Assembly (NCBI GenBank): GCA_905216155.1 | Contig: CAJMSU010000005.1 | Coordinates: 6,311 to 70,310, forward strand | Length of the DNA stretch: 64,000 nucleotides | Direction: 5' to 3' | DNA from: an uncultured bacterium | GTDB taxonomy: Bacteria > Bacillota_I > Bacilli_A > RF39 > UBA660 | Shown here: positions 17,887 to 26,457 of the stretch, one piece after another | Layout: every line of letters begins with the position of its first letter | Numbering within the stretch: position 1 is the first letter of the stretch | The notes under the pieces: generated by a model | What the model saw: the letters and a program-made list of their open reading frames with translations, nothing else | What the model was told of the DNA's origin: nothing | The model's database searches: none | Program-made: the position numbers and the translations under genes

Positions 17887-18084
17887 ATGAATAATTATCC
17901 ATGGCCATATATGCCACCACAAGTACCACAACAAGTACCACCATTTATTAAACCAAATAATTTAGAAGAAGAAATTATAAAATTAAAAAATGACGTTAGA
18001 ATACTAAAAGAAAGAGTATCTGCATTAGAAAAAAAGGAAAAAAATGAATACTTAAAAAAAGAAGATGGCATGTATATGATTTAA
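17887..18084 (+). CDS. Small Pro-rich coiled-coil protein
   Basis: 65 aa from the ATG at 17887, which has AAAGGAG at good spacing; the in-frame ATG at 17851 does not. The first 20 residues are Pro/Tyr/Gln-rich (YPWPYMPPQVPQQVPP). They are followed by a heptad-repeat coiled coil, LEEEIIKLKNDVRILKERV, and a short tail. Small proteins with a Pro-rich head and coiled-coil tail are common in spore-forming Firmicutes and sometimes belong to the spore coat, but this gene cannot be assigned. It stands alone between divergent and terminator signals. Confidence 0.75.
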   Translation: MNNYPWPYMPPQVPQQVPPFIKPNNLEEEIIKLKNDVRILKERVSALEKKEKNEYLKKEDGMYMI

Positions 18085-18121
18085 AGCACATTTTTTATTA
18101 TAAAATTTGTGTTCTTTTTTT
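18081..18121 (+). terminator. Probable terminator after the small coiled-coil gene
   Basis: GCACA…TGTGT with AT-rich inner pairing and a run of seven T on the plus strand. The stem is imperfect; the T run merges into the -35 element of the next promoter. Confidence 0.5.
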
Positions 18122-18148
18122 GTAAGAAATATCACAATATGGTATACT
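18120..18148 (+). promoter_or_regulatory. Promoter of the FemX gene pair
   Basis: TTGTAA at 18120-18125 and TATACT at 18143-18148 with a 17-base spacer; the ATG of the first FemX-like gene is 20 bases downstream of the -10. Confidence 0.75.
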
Positions 18149-18168
18149 AATTAAGAAGGTGATAATAA

Positions 18169-19485
18169 ATGTATAAATTAATAATGTTAGAAAAAACTAA
18201 ATATGATAACTTTGTAAAAAAACATAAAACTAAATCTCATTTCTTACAATCATACTCATGGGGAGAATTTTCAAAATTAAAGAAAAACCTAACTCCATAC
18301 TATATGGGATTAATAGATAGTAACAAAAAAATAGTCGCAACAGCTCTACTATTACAAAAAAAACTACCCATGAAACTATCTTATTTTTATTCCCCTAGAG
18401 GATTCGTTATGGATTATGAAAATAAAGAAATAGTACAAGAGATGACAAAAAAAATCATAAATTTTGCTAAAAGCAAAAAAGCAATATTTGTAAAAATAGA
18501 TCCGGATATTATTATCAATGATATAAATTACTTAAATGAATCAAAAGAACTTAATTATGATTGGAAAGAAATTTTTAATTCTTTAAAAAAAGCCGGCTTT
18601 AAACATATGGGCTTTACTAAAAATTTTGAAACTATGCAACCAAGATATTCTTTTAGAGTAGACCTAACTCAAAGTATAGAGGATATTGAAAATCACTTTT
18701 CTAAAACTACTAAACAAAGAATAAATAAAAGTCAAAAATTAAACACCATAGTAGAAATAGGTACTGAAAAAGATATAAAAGAATTTTATCATTTAATGAC
18801 ACTAACTGAAACAAGAAAAGACTTTGTATCTTATAACCTTGATTATTATGAAACTTTATATGAAATATTTAATGGTAATAAAAATAGTAAAGCTACCCTA
18901 TTTCTAGGAAAAGTTGATATAGATAAAACTCTAGAAGCATTTGAAAAAACATTAAAAAATATCAACAATCAAATATCAATATTACCAATAGATAATTTAA
19001 GTAAAAGTGCTAAAAACAAATTAAATGAATTAACAAGACAAAAAGATCATACCAAAGAACAAATTAAAAAATTTGAGAAATATAAAGAACAATATGGAAA
19101 TCTAGTTACATTAAGTGCTCATATGATTATTGAATATGGTGACAAAGCTTGGGTATTATATGCTGGAAATCACAATATACTAACAGATACATATGTAAAC
19201 TATAATACATACTATGAACATCTATTGTATTGTAAAAAAGAAGGCCTAAAGATATATGATCAATTTGGTACTATTGGTGACCTATCAAAAGATAATCCAA
19301 GAATTGGGCTTCATGAATTCAAGAAAAAATTTGGTGGAGACTATGTAGAATTTATTGGAGAATTTGACTACATTATAAATAAACCAATGTACTTTGTATT
19401 CACAAAACTTGTACCATTATATAGAAAAATAATTAAAAACAAAAGTAAAAAGGAGCTAAAACATGAAGTTAATAGAACTAAGTAA
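18169..19485 (+). CDS. FemX/MurM-family peptidoglycan bridge aminoacyltransferase 1
   Basis: 438 aa. FemABX proteins transfer amino acids from aminoacyl-tRNA onto the side chain of lipid II or its nucleotide precursor. Visible features: the twin GNAT-like fold with LSYFYSPRGFVMDY near residue 70, FVKIDPD near 105, MQPRYSFRVDL near 160, then an inserted helical arm (about 243-303), and the C-terminal YDQFGTIGDLSKDNPRIGLHEFKKKFGGDYVEFIGEFD (quoted partly by its ends). AAGGTGAT precedes the ATG. It overlaps the next femX-like gene by 23 bases. Which amino acid is added cannot be read from the sequence. Confidence 0.9.
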   Translation: MYKLIMLEKTKYDNFVKKHKTKSHFLQSYSWGEFSKLKKNLTPYYMGLIDSNKKIVATALLLQKKLPMKLSYFYSPRGFVMDYENKEIVQEMTKKIINFAKSKKAIFVKIDPDIIINDINYLNESKELNYDWKEIFNSLKKAGFKHMGFTKNFETMQPRYSFRVDLTQSIEDIENHFSKTTKQRINKSQKLNTIVEIGTEKDIKEFYHLMTLTETRKDFVSYNLDYYETLYEIFNGNKNSKATLFLGKVDIDKTLEAFEKTLKNINNQISILPIDNLSKSAKNKLNELTRQKDHTKEQIKKFEKYKEQYGNLVTLSAHMIIEYGDKAWVLYAGNHNILTDTYVNYNTYYEHLLYCKKEGLKIYDQFGTIGDLSKDNPRIGLHEFKKKFGGDYVEFIGEFDYIINKPMYFVFTKLVPLYRKIIKNKSKKELKHEVNRTK

Positions 19486-20758
19486 AGAAGAATTTAAAAA
19501 ATTTGCTGATAAAAACAGTGAAATAACTTTCCATCAAACAAAAAATTGGGCTGAACTAAAAAAAAGAAATAATTGGGAAGCACATTATATTGGTTTAGAA
19601 GACAAAAAAGAAATAAAGGCAGGTGCACTTATTCTTTCTAAAACACTACCAATCATTAAGAAAAAAATGTTCTACTCTCCTAGAGGTTTTCTAATAGATT
19701 ATAATAACTATAGTCTACTAAAAACATTTACAACAAAAATAAAAGAATATGCTAAAAAAAATAATGCTATTTTTATAAAAATAGATCCTTATGTAGAATA
19801 TAAACAAAGAGATATAAATGGTGATTTAGTAAAAGATGGTATCGATAATTCTAAAGCAATTGATAATTTAAAAAAACTTGGCTATAAACATTTTGGATTT
19901 AATATTATGCAAGATACACTTCAACCAAGATGGATGCATGTAATCGAAACAAAAGATAGATCATTAGAAGATGTAATGAAAGATATGGAATCTAAAACAA
20001 GACAAATAATTAGAAAAAATGAAAAATGTGCAATCCACTGTAGAGAAATTGAAAGAAATGAATTAAAAGTATTTAAAGATATAATGAAACATACTGGTGA
20101 TAGACGAGAATTTATTGATAGACCACTATCATATTATGAAAATATGTGGGATACGCTTCATGATGATGGCATTTTAAAAATAATGATTGCTGAAATAGAT
20201 TTTAATGAATATGAACAAAACACTAAAGAAGAACTTAATAATGTAAAAAAAGAATTAGAAGACAGAATATATAAAAAAGAAAACAATATATTAAAAATGA
20301 ATGAAAAAAAATTCAAACAAAATAATAAAAAAGATGAAGATGCTATCAAGAGATTAGAAAATCAACTAGAAAAAATTAAAAACCTAAAAAAAGAACATGG
20401 AGAAAAAGCCCTATTAGGTGGAATACTATTTTTAATATACGGTAATGAAGTCTTATCATTATATGGAGGAAGCTTAAAAAATCTAATGCAATTCCAATCA
20501 GCATACACTCTACACTTTGAAGGTGTAAAATATGCCGTAGAAAAAGGTTATGATAGATATAACTTTTATGGAATAACAGGAGATTTTTCAACAAGTAATC
20601 CATTATATGGATTATACCTTTTCAAAAAAAGTTTTGGTGGCCACGTAGTTGAATTAATTGGAGAATTTGATTTAGTAATATCAAAATTTTGGTACAAAAC
20701 ATATAAATTAGCATTTAAACTATACCACAAATTAAAAAATATCAAAAACCACAATTAA
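19463..20758 (+). CDS. FemX/MurM-family peptidoglycan bridge aminoacyltransferase 2
   Basis: 431 aa, a paralogue of the preceding gene with the same order of blocks: MFYSPRGFLIDY near residue 70, IFIKIDPYVE near 105, LQPRWMHVIETKDRS near 155, a longer Lys/Glu-rich coiled arm (about 248-310), and YNFYGITGDFSTSNPLYGLYLFKKSFGG at the end (quoted partly by its ends). GGAGCTAAAAC provides the start site inside the upstream gene. Two tandem enzymes often add successive residues of an interpeptide bridge, so a two-residue or longer bridge is plausible. The convergent lipid flippase gene supports a role at lipid II. Confidence 0.9.
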   Translation: MKLIELSKEEFKKFADKNSEITFHQTKNWAELKKRNNWEAHYIGLEDKKEIKAGALILSKTLPIIKKKMFYSPRGFLIDYNNYSLLKTFTTKIKEYAKKNNAIFIKIDPYVEYKQRDINGDLVKDGIDNSKAIDNLKKLGYKHFGFNIMQDTLQPRWMHVIETKDRSLEDVMKDMESKTRQIIRKNEKCAIHCREIERNELKVFKDIMKHTGDRREFIDRPLSYYENMWDTLHDDGILKIMIAEIDFNEYEQNTKEELNNVKKELEDRIYKKENNILKMNEKKFKQNNKKDEDAIKRLENQLEKIKNLKKEHGEKALLGGILFLIYGNEVLSLYGGSLKNLMQFQSAYTLHFEGVKYAVEKGYDRYNFYGITGDFSTSNPLYGLYLFKKSFGGHVVELIGEFDLVISKFWYKTYKLAFKLYHKLKNIKNHN

Positions 20759-20783
20759 ATTATAATTAATGTAATTATAAACC

Positions 20784-20811
20784 AAAAAAAAGTGATTTAA
20801 TCACTTTTTTA
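20784..20811. terminator. Bidirectional terminator between femX2 and the flippase gene
   Basis: Stem AAAAAAGTGA/TCACTTTTTT with a 5-nt loop; A and T runs on both sides allow use from both strands. The TGA stop of the minus-strand flippase gene lies within it. Confidence 0.85.
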
Positions 20812-22444
20812 TTTTAAATAATTTTACCAATTTATTACCATAAATATTCTTAATAGTACCAGATTTATATGTATATAAAATATAACTTAGAAAACCTATC
20901 AAAGTATAAACTATTATAATACCTAAATTAACTATTCTAATATCAGAATAAGTTGGTATAAATCTAGATATTAAATATAAAACAATTATCATTAAAATAG
21001 ATGCGCATAATATATCAAAAAAGTTCTTTACTACATCTTCATAACAAACATGGTATTTTTTCTTTAAAATAACTAAGCAAATAACAAAAGATGTTAAATA
21101 ACCAATTATAGTAGCACTAATAATTCCATAATAAGCAGGAAGACCTAAACTAGAAAATGCCTCTATTAATCTAATATTAAAAATAATCTTTAATAAAACA
21201 CCAGATATCAAACTTATAAATAAAGCTCTATAGTCTTTAAACACCTGGATAATAGAAATAGCCGTAGTAAATAAAGCACTAAATATTCCAATAAATATTG
21301 AATATGATAAAACACTTGGACCATAAACACTATTACCATAAAATAAAACCCATATAGGTCTAGCTAAGAAACTAATTCCTAAACACATAGGCAAAGCCAT
21401 AGATAAAATTATATTTAAGGATTGATTTATTTTCTTATTTATATCTTTATTATCTTTTTTTACATAACTTTCTGTTAAATTTGGAATTAAATTAACAACA
21501 ACACCAGTTGAAATAGAAATTATAATCATATTAAATTTGGCAGTCCAAGTAGATAGCATACTCATAATAACTTCTGCATTACTTGTAGTAAAAGAAGCTT
21601 TATAAACAAGTCCCTTAACAACAGTAAGCATATCAACAAAACTGTATAAAGATTTAAACAAATCTATCATAATAAAAGGAACAGCATAAATAACAATTTT
21701 CCTAAATATTTGCTTATCAGTAATTATAGGTTCATTATTAACTCTAATTTTCTCATTAAATTTCTTTTTATTTTTTAATCTCTTCTCTACTAAATATAAA
21801 TATGAAACAAAACCTCCAAGAGTAGCACCAAAAACAGCCACCCCAACAGTAGTAGTAAGTGATAACTTAAATACTTTTAAAGTTAAAAAGCTACCCATAA
21901 TTATTACTAATATTCTAACAATTTGTTCTAAAACCTGAGAAATAGCTGGAGCCCTCATAAATCTATGTCCCTCAAAATATCCCCTATAAATACTAAGTAC
22001 AGGAACAATTAAAATAGCTGATGAAATTACTCTAATAACAAAAACCACATCTTCTATTTTATTACCACCCGATAAATTACCAAGTACAGCTTTTGCTATA
22101 AAAGGAGCAAAAATCATAAGTATCAAAAATGAAACAAATCCTAAAAGTAATGCAATCTTCTTTCCCATTATAAAAGTACGCCTTTTAGCATTCATATATC
22201 CTAAGGTCTGATATTCACTAACAATTCTACTAATAGCTAAAGGTATACCTGCAGAAGATATAGACATAAAAAACAAATAAATAGTGTATGCATAACCATA
22301 TAAAGCACCACCCTTATCACCAATTAACCAATGAAAAGGAATAACATATAAAATACCAAGTATTTTAGTTATAACAATACATAAAGTTACTATAAAAGCA
22401 CCTTGTAAAAAACCAGTTTTTATAACAGTCTTATCTTTTTTCAT
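20801..22444 (-). CDS. SpoVB/YtgP (MurJ-like) lipid flippase
   Basis: 547 aa, about 14 hydrophobic transmembrane segments spanning the chain, of the MOP/PST exporter superfamily. The N-terminal GFLQGAFIVTLCIVITKILG and the AGIPLAISRIVSEYQTLG block are typical of the SpoVB/YtgP group. Members flip undecaprenyl-linked precursors: YtgP/MurJ flips lipid II in Bacillus, and SpoVB is its sporulation relative needed for cortex synthesis. The two cannot be told apart from this sequence alone. It is convergent with the FemX pair. CAAGGAG precedes the start, and the gene ends in TGA. Confidence 0.88.
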   Translation of the reverse strand: MKKDKTVIKTGFLQGAFIVTLCIVITKILGILYVIPFHWLIGDKGGALYGYAYTIYLFFMSISSAGIPLAISRIVSEYQTLGYMNAKRRTFIMGKKIALLLGFVSFLILMIFAPFIAKAVLGNLSGGNKIEDVVFVIRVISSAILIVPVLSIYRGYFEGHRFMRAPAISQVLEQIVRILVIIMGSFLTLKVFKLSLTTTVGVAVFGATLGGFVSYLYLVEKRLKNKKKFNEKIRVNNEPIITDKQIFRKIVIYAVPFIMIDLFKSLYSFVDMLTVVKGLVYKASFTTSNAEVIMSMLSTWTAKFNMIIISISTGVVVNLIPNLTESYVKKDNKDINKKINQSLNIILSMALPMCLGISFLARPIWVLFYGNSVYGPSVLSYSIFIGIFSALFTTAISIIQVFKDYRALFISLISGVLLKIIFNIRLIEAFSSLGLPAYYGIISATIIGYLTSFVICLVILKKKYHVCYEDVVKNFFDILCASILMIIVLYLISRFIPTYSDIRIVNLGIIIVYTLIGFLSYILYTYKSGTIKNIYGNKLVKLFKIKK

Positions 22445-22493
22445 ATTTTTCTCCTTGTACTATTATAATAACACAAAATAAAATTTTATTAAA

Positions 22494-22667
22494 TTAATTA
22501 GTATAAATAATCATTGCAGAAAAACAATAAATCTGTTCTTCACTAAAAATACCTAATGCAACCTGATATTTAATTTCTATAATATCCCCCTCAAAATCAC
22601 TTAAAAATTCATTAATATCATTTTCTAAATCCTTTTCATATTCCTCATCAAAAATTTTAACTTTCAT
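22494..22667 (-). CDS. Cse60-like small sporulation protein
   Basis: 57 aa (MKVKIFDEEYEKDLENDINE…, ending EEQIYCFSAMIIYTN), read directly from the sequence: ATG at 22665-22667 behind GGTGAT, TAA at 22494-22496. The acidic N-terminal half and the ending IYCFSAMIIY are what I recall of the Cse60/DUF2758 family, small proteins made in the mother cell under sigma-E in Bacillus; their function is unknown. It lies between the Fic terminator and the SpoVB-like flippase gene. The assignment rests on motif memory, but the open frame, start site and composition support a real gene. Confidence 0.8.
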   Translation of the reverse strand: MKVKIFDEEYEKDLENDINEFLSDFEGDIIEIKYQVALGIFSEEQIYCFSAMIIYTN

Positions 22668-22698
22668 ATTATCACCAAATAAAGTATAAAATAAAGTC

Positions 22699-22729
22699 CA
22701 AAAAAAACTTGTTGAAAAAACAACAAATT
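22699..22729 (-). terminator. Intrinsic terminator of the Fic gene
   Basis: On the minus strand the stem AATTTGTTG/CAACAAGTT (one G-U pair) with a T6 loop is followed by eight T, immediately after the Fic stop. Confidence 0.8.
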
Positions 22730-22730
22730 A

Positions 22731-23663
22731 TTATTTTTTAATATTATTTATCTTCATCTTACTAGACTCTATCGGTAAATCACTACTATCAGTAAATTTC
22801 ATTCTTTGTAAATTATTAAGTGCATTCTCTAAACAAGAAATTCTATTAGTATTAAAATATATTTCATCATCCACCCTGTTTAATATAAAATCAAACCATT
22901 TATTAATTTCATCATTACTATTATGTTCTAAATCAAAATATATATCATTTATTCTATTAGCATAACTAATTTTATACATAAATATCCCTCTTGAAATATT
23001 TAAAGGACAAAGCTTTAAATTAGTATTGTATATTTTATTAATACAATCAGTAAATTTAATATTATAAATCATTCGAGAAGTTCTTCCATTACCATCCAAA
23101 AAAGGATGAATTCTAACAAATAATAAACTAGCCAAGGCACTCTTTAAAAATGGATCTGTATCAATTATCGGTACTGAATTATTTTTATAAATTTTTATAA
23201 AATCATCCATAAATCTTTGCACATCACTTGATAAAGCCCCTCTCCAATAAATATATTCTTCTAAATTCTTTTTAGAAAAAAAGGATACTCTTACCTCTTC
23301 ACCATCACACCTGTAATCATCCATAACATCACTATTCATTACGAATTGATGTAACTTTTTTATCATTTCATGATTCATTTGAAAAGAATCAAAAAACATA
23401 TTATTATTAAGCATATCAAAAGGATTAATATAATGATTCTCTATTTCTTGAGAAAATTTAATTTCTTTTGACAAACTATCAATCCAATAATAAACAACAG
23501 AATAATCATCAAACTGAGTTAAATATTTAAGATATTTATCAAAATTTTTATTAGTCTCTTCCAAATGAAACAAAACATTATCATTAACTTTAACAGAATT
23601 AATATATTCCTCCAACGAAAAATATTTAACTATACTATCATTCATACCATTAATTGATCCCAT
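22731..23663 (-). CDS. Fic-domain protein (predicted AMPylase)
   Basis: 310 aa from the ATG at 23661-23663, chosen because AGGTGGG precedes it; a frame to 23684 runs through that site. The catalytic Fic motif HPFLDGNGRTSR is at residues 186-197 with every key residue (His, Asp, Gly, Asn, Arg). At 71-76 SQEIEN fits the (S/T)xxxE(G/N) inhibitory motif, N-terminal to the Fic core, so it looks like a class II, self-inhibited enzyme. Such enzymes usually transfer AMP to Ser/Thr/Tyr of a target. A Fic/DUF4172-like N-terminal region precedes the core. No antitoxin-sized gene is adjacent, so it is probably not a Fic-antitoxin pair. Confidence 0.92.
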   Translation of the reverse strand: MGSINGMNDSIVKYFSLEEYINSVKVNDNVLFHLEETNKNFDKYLKYLTQFDDYSVVYYWIDSLSKEIKFSQEIENHYINPFDMLNNNMFFDSFQMNHEMIKKLHQFVMNSDVMDDYRCDGEEVRVSFFSKKNLEEYIYWRGALSSDVQRFMDDFIKIYKNNSVPIIDTDPFLKSALASLLFVRIHPFLDGNGRTSRMIYNIKFTDCINKIYNTNLKLCPLNISRGIFMYKISYANRINDIYFDLEHNSNDEINKWFDFILNRVDDEIYFNTNRISCLENALNNLQRMKFTDSSDLPIESSKMKINNIKK

Positions 23664-23704
23664 ACAATCCCACCTAATTGCCATAAATTATAACATAAAA
23701 AGAA

Positions 23705-23803
23705 AAATATATATAGTAATTTACTATATATCAAAATATTTTTCTACTAATCCTTGAGTATTTTATACTAATTTTATTATTTATTTATACTTTCTTTTAT
23801 ATA
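23705..23803 (-). pseudogene. Relic of an Hpt-like gene (3' end only)
   Basis: Reading the minus strand from 23803 gives YIKESINK then a stop, and near the end GLVEKYFDI then TAG at 23724-23726. The intact gene at 3241-3606 ends YIKENINK…VIEKYFNI then TAG. The distance from the shared Tyr codon to the shared TAG is 77 bases here against 78 in the intact gene, so one base has been lost. The similarity continues through the terminator hairpin (TATATAGTAAATT…). No similarity extends beyond the last 28 or so codons. Confidence 0.75.
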
Positions 23804-23871
23804 TTTCAACTCGCCCCTAATTAAGTTTTAACGTAAAAATATCTTTTTATCAATAAAATATAAACTATTAA

Positions 23872-26445
23872 TTAACTTAATTTATCCTTCTTTTTACAAA
23901 AAACTTTCTTATATTCTTTATCAATAATAGCATTTTCATATATATTACCATCACTATCTATCAACATATAATAACTATTAGTTATAACATAATTAGTAAA
24001 TATTTTTCCTTCATATAAAGGCAATTGGTATAAAGAAACATCAAATCCATTAGATATATAACTAATTGCATCTATTCTATTAATTTGCTTAATCTCATCC
24101 TCTGTTAACAAAATATTTCCTGTACCAGTATATAATACTTTGTCATTTCTAACATATTTATCAACAGGGCTTTGAAAATTAAAATCAACTCGTCTATCTA
24201 ATTTTTTATTATCTCTACTTTTTAATAATAAAATCGGATAATTACCATAATCAGTAATAAAAGGATGATCACTTCCATCAAAATTAGGTACAGATTGTAA
24301 AAATTGCTCACTATCATTATACATATTTTTAAATTCATCAAAATCACTACTATAAACATCTATAGGCATTCTAAATAATATATCAGGAATAACCTTATAG
24401 TTTTTATTGTACTTATCAAGTTTTAAAACACCTGCTTTATTACAAACAACAAAATCTATTGGACAATCATCCATTGAAGTATCATTTATCATTTTATCAG
24501 CAAACATTTCTACTATTTTTACTATATCATCATTTCTCTTTACATCATCTATTGACAATACTTCATAACTATTAGTAACAGATCTTATACTATTTATCAT
24601 TAAAACATTAAAAAATCTATGACACGTAATTCTAGCAACCATTCCATCTTTATCACTAATTTTTACAACCATCCCATTTTTATTCAAAATACTATAAAAT
24701 AAATAATCATTTTCAACAGCAGATAATTTAAAACAAGTATTAGAATCAATCCCAGAAGTTAAAATAGAAGGATCATTATTATTATATCTTTCTAAAACTA
24801 AATCATTATATTTAATAGGATCAAAATAAGGAATACTACTAGTTTTTACAAATTCACTCCTATACATTAAATCATCTGCTTTTCTAAGTCGTAAATTAAT
24901 ATTATCAAATGAATTATCATCATACAAAAATTGTCTATTATAAACAATTTTTTTTGCAACATCAAAACCAAGTAACGCAAAAGTCATATCATCAACATAA
25001 TCAAAAACATTAATATCCTTTTCTATATTTACTAAATTATTAATATCAAAAGATGATATAACAGAATTATTATTTATTATTTTATTAACAAAATCCAAAT
25101 TATCTGAAGAAAAAATTATTAACGCTATTAACCCATTATCAAATAATAAATTCTTTAAATTTTTATATCTTTGACTATTACAGTCAAGCATATCAAAAGT
25201 CTTATCATTAATATTTTCCATCAAATAACAAATAGCTGAAAAATCAATTAAATATTCAAAAAAACTATTATTTTTCTTTTCAGCATAAAAATTTTTAAAT
25301 ACTAAATTACAAAAACTATTATACATATCATATTTCTTATTAGCAGCTTTTATTTTTTTCTCCTCTAAACAACTAGGTAACTTATATTGTGATAAAACAA
25401 TCATTTCATAATCACTAATAATAAAGTAAGCACCAGCTTCACTAAATATATCCTTAATTTCTTCAAGTAATCCCAACTGTTTTTTTGAAAAATGATTTTT
25501 AAGTTTTTGTCTTTGACTTTTAGTAGAATACATATATTGATTCATATAACTAATATCATCAAACAAAAATTCTTTTCTAATTTTTAAAAGATAATTATCT
25601 CTTAATCTCTTATAAGCCTTATTTCTTTTAATTAAATTTTTATCACTAGGTAAATCTATATCAAAAAACTCTAAATTTTCATTCTGTTTACCAGATAAAA
25701 TATTACTTACAATTTTACATAAATCATCATCACTTACATCTAAATTAAATTTATCTTTTATAAACAGCCTAAATTTACTACCCAAATCACTAGAAAAAAT
25801 AAAATCAGAAAAATTATCACTATCAAATAATAAAGTATTAGTATTACCTTTTAAATTAATAGATGTTTTATCAACACCTAATTGAACATATTTCTGAATA
25901 AATTTTTCTTTAGATTTTGAATTAAATGCTTTAATTATTGTATTTATTCCACTAGCAGATTTTGCCTGAATTTCTTTATTATTATGTTGATAACCATACT
26001 TGTAATTTTCAAATAAATGTAAGATTTTCTCTTTATCAATACCTAATACTTCTTCAATTTTTTTTATTTGTAAATCAAATACCTGACTAGTTTTAAAAAC
26101 AGATTCTGTCTTTAAATAATTACAAATCCTAGTAAATAAATTATCATAGATAATATTATTTTTCTCTTTATATTTTTCAAATTCCTTTTGTCCTTTAAAT
26201 CTTAAATATTTTTTATAAGAAGACATAGAAAAAACAGGAGGATTTTCAAATAAATCCTCTAGAATATCACTATTTTTTTCATTCAATATTTTTGCAAGTA
26301 AATTTATTATTAATTTATAATTTTCCAGATTATAATTAGTCTTTATATTTTCAATTACATCTTTAATATATAAATCATTTAAAAATTCATAACCACTAGA
26401 TGAATTATTAGCGATCATTTCTACCCTGTTTTTATCTATATTCAT
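23872..26445 (-). CDS. Large protein of unknown function, 857 aa
   Basis: Soluble, Asn/Asp/Lys-rich, no signal peptide or membrane segment. The first 530 or so residues are helical with no motif I know. Residues 557-622 (NNDPSILTSGIDSNTCFKL … GMVVKISDKDGMVARITCHRFFNVLMINSI) alternate short strands. They look like a degenerate GNAT-type acyltransferase module of the kind found in other large uncharacterised proteins; this is a weak inference. The C-terminal third is beta-rich. A GGGGAT site precedes the ATG, 12 bases after the leuS stop with no terminator between, so it should be read through from the T-box/leuS transcript. Confidence 0.7.
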   Translation of the reverse strand: MNIDKNRVEMIANNSSSGYEFLNDLYIKDVIENIKTNYNLENYKLIINLLAKILNEKNSDILEDLFENPPVFSMSSYKKYLRFKGQKEFEKYKEKNNIIYDNLFTRICNYLKTESVFKTSQVFDLQIKKIEEVLGIDKEKILHLFENYKYGYQHNNKEIQAKSASGINTIIKAFNSKSKEKFIQKYVQLGVDKTSINLKGNTNTLLFDSDNFSDFIFSSDLGSKFRLFIKDKFNLDVSDDDLCKIVSNILSGKQNENLEFFDIDLPSDKNLIKRNKAYKRLRDNYLLKIRKEFLFDDISYMNQYMYSTKSQRQKLKNHFSKKQLGLLEEIKDIFSEAGAYFIISDYEMIVLSQYKLPSCLEEKKIKAANKKYDMYNSFCNLVFKNFYAEKKNNSFFEYLIDFSAICYLMENINDKTFDMLDCNSQRYKNLKNLLFDNGLIALIIFSSDNLDFVNKIINNNSVISSFDINNLVNIEKDINVFDYVDDMTFALLGFDVAKKIVYNRQFLYDDNSFDNINLRLRKADDLMYRSEFVKTSSIPYFDPIKYNDLVLERYNNNDPSILTSGIDSNTCFKLSAVENDYLFYSILNKNGMVVKISDKDGMVARITCHRFFNVLMINSIRSVTNSYEVLSIDDVKRNDDIVKIVEMFADKMINDTSMDDCPIDFVVCNKAGVLKLDKYNKNYKVIPDILFRMPIDVYSSDFDEFKNMYNDSEQFLQSVPNFDGSDHPFITDYGNYPILLLKSRDNKKLDRRVDFNFQSPVDKYVRNDKVLYTGTGNILLTEDEIKQINRIDAISYISNGFDVSLYQLPLYEGKIFTNYVITNSYYMLIDSDGNIYENAIIDKEYKKVFCKKKDKLS

Positions 26446-26457
26446 ACTTATCCCCTA

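Noticed and set aside
17809..17934. N-terminal extension of the 253-aa gene with a Trp-rich sequence
   Set aside because: It is antisense to the start of the divergent small gene; a good start site with GGACGTGAT lies at 17808.
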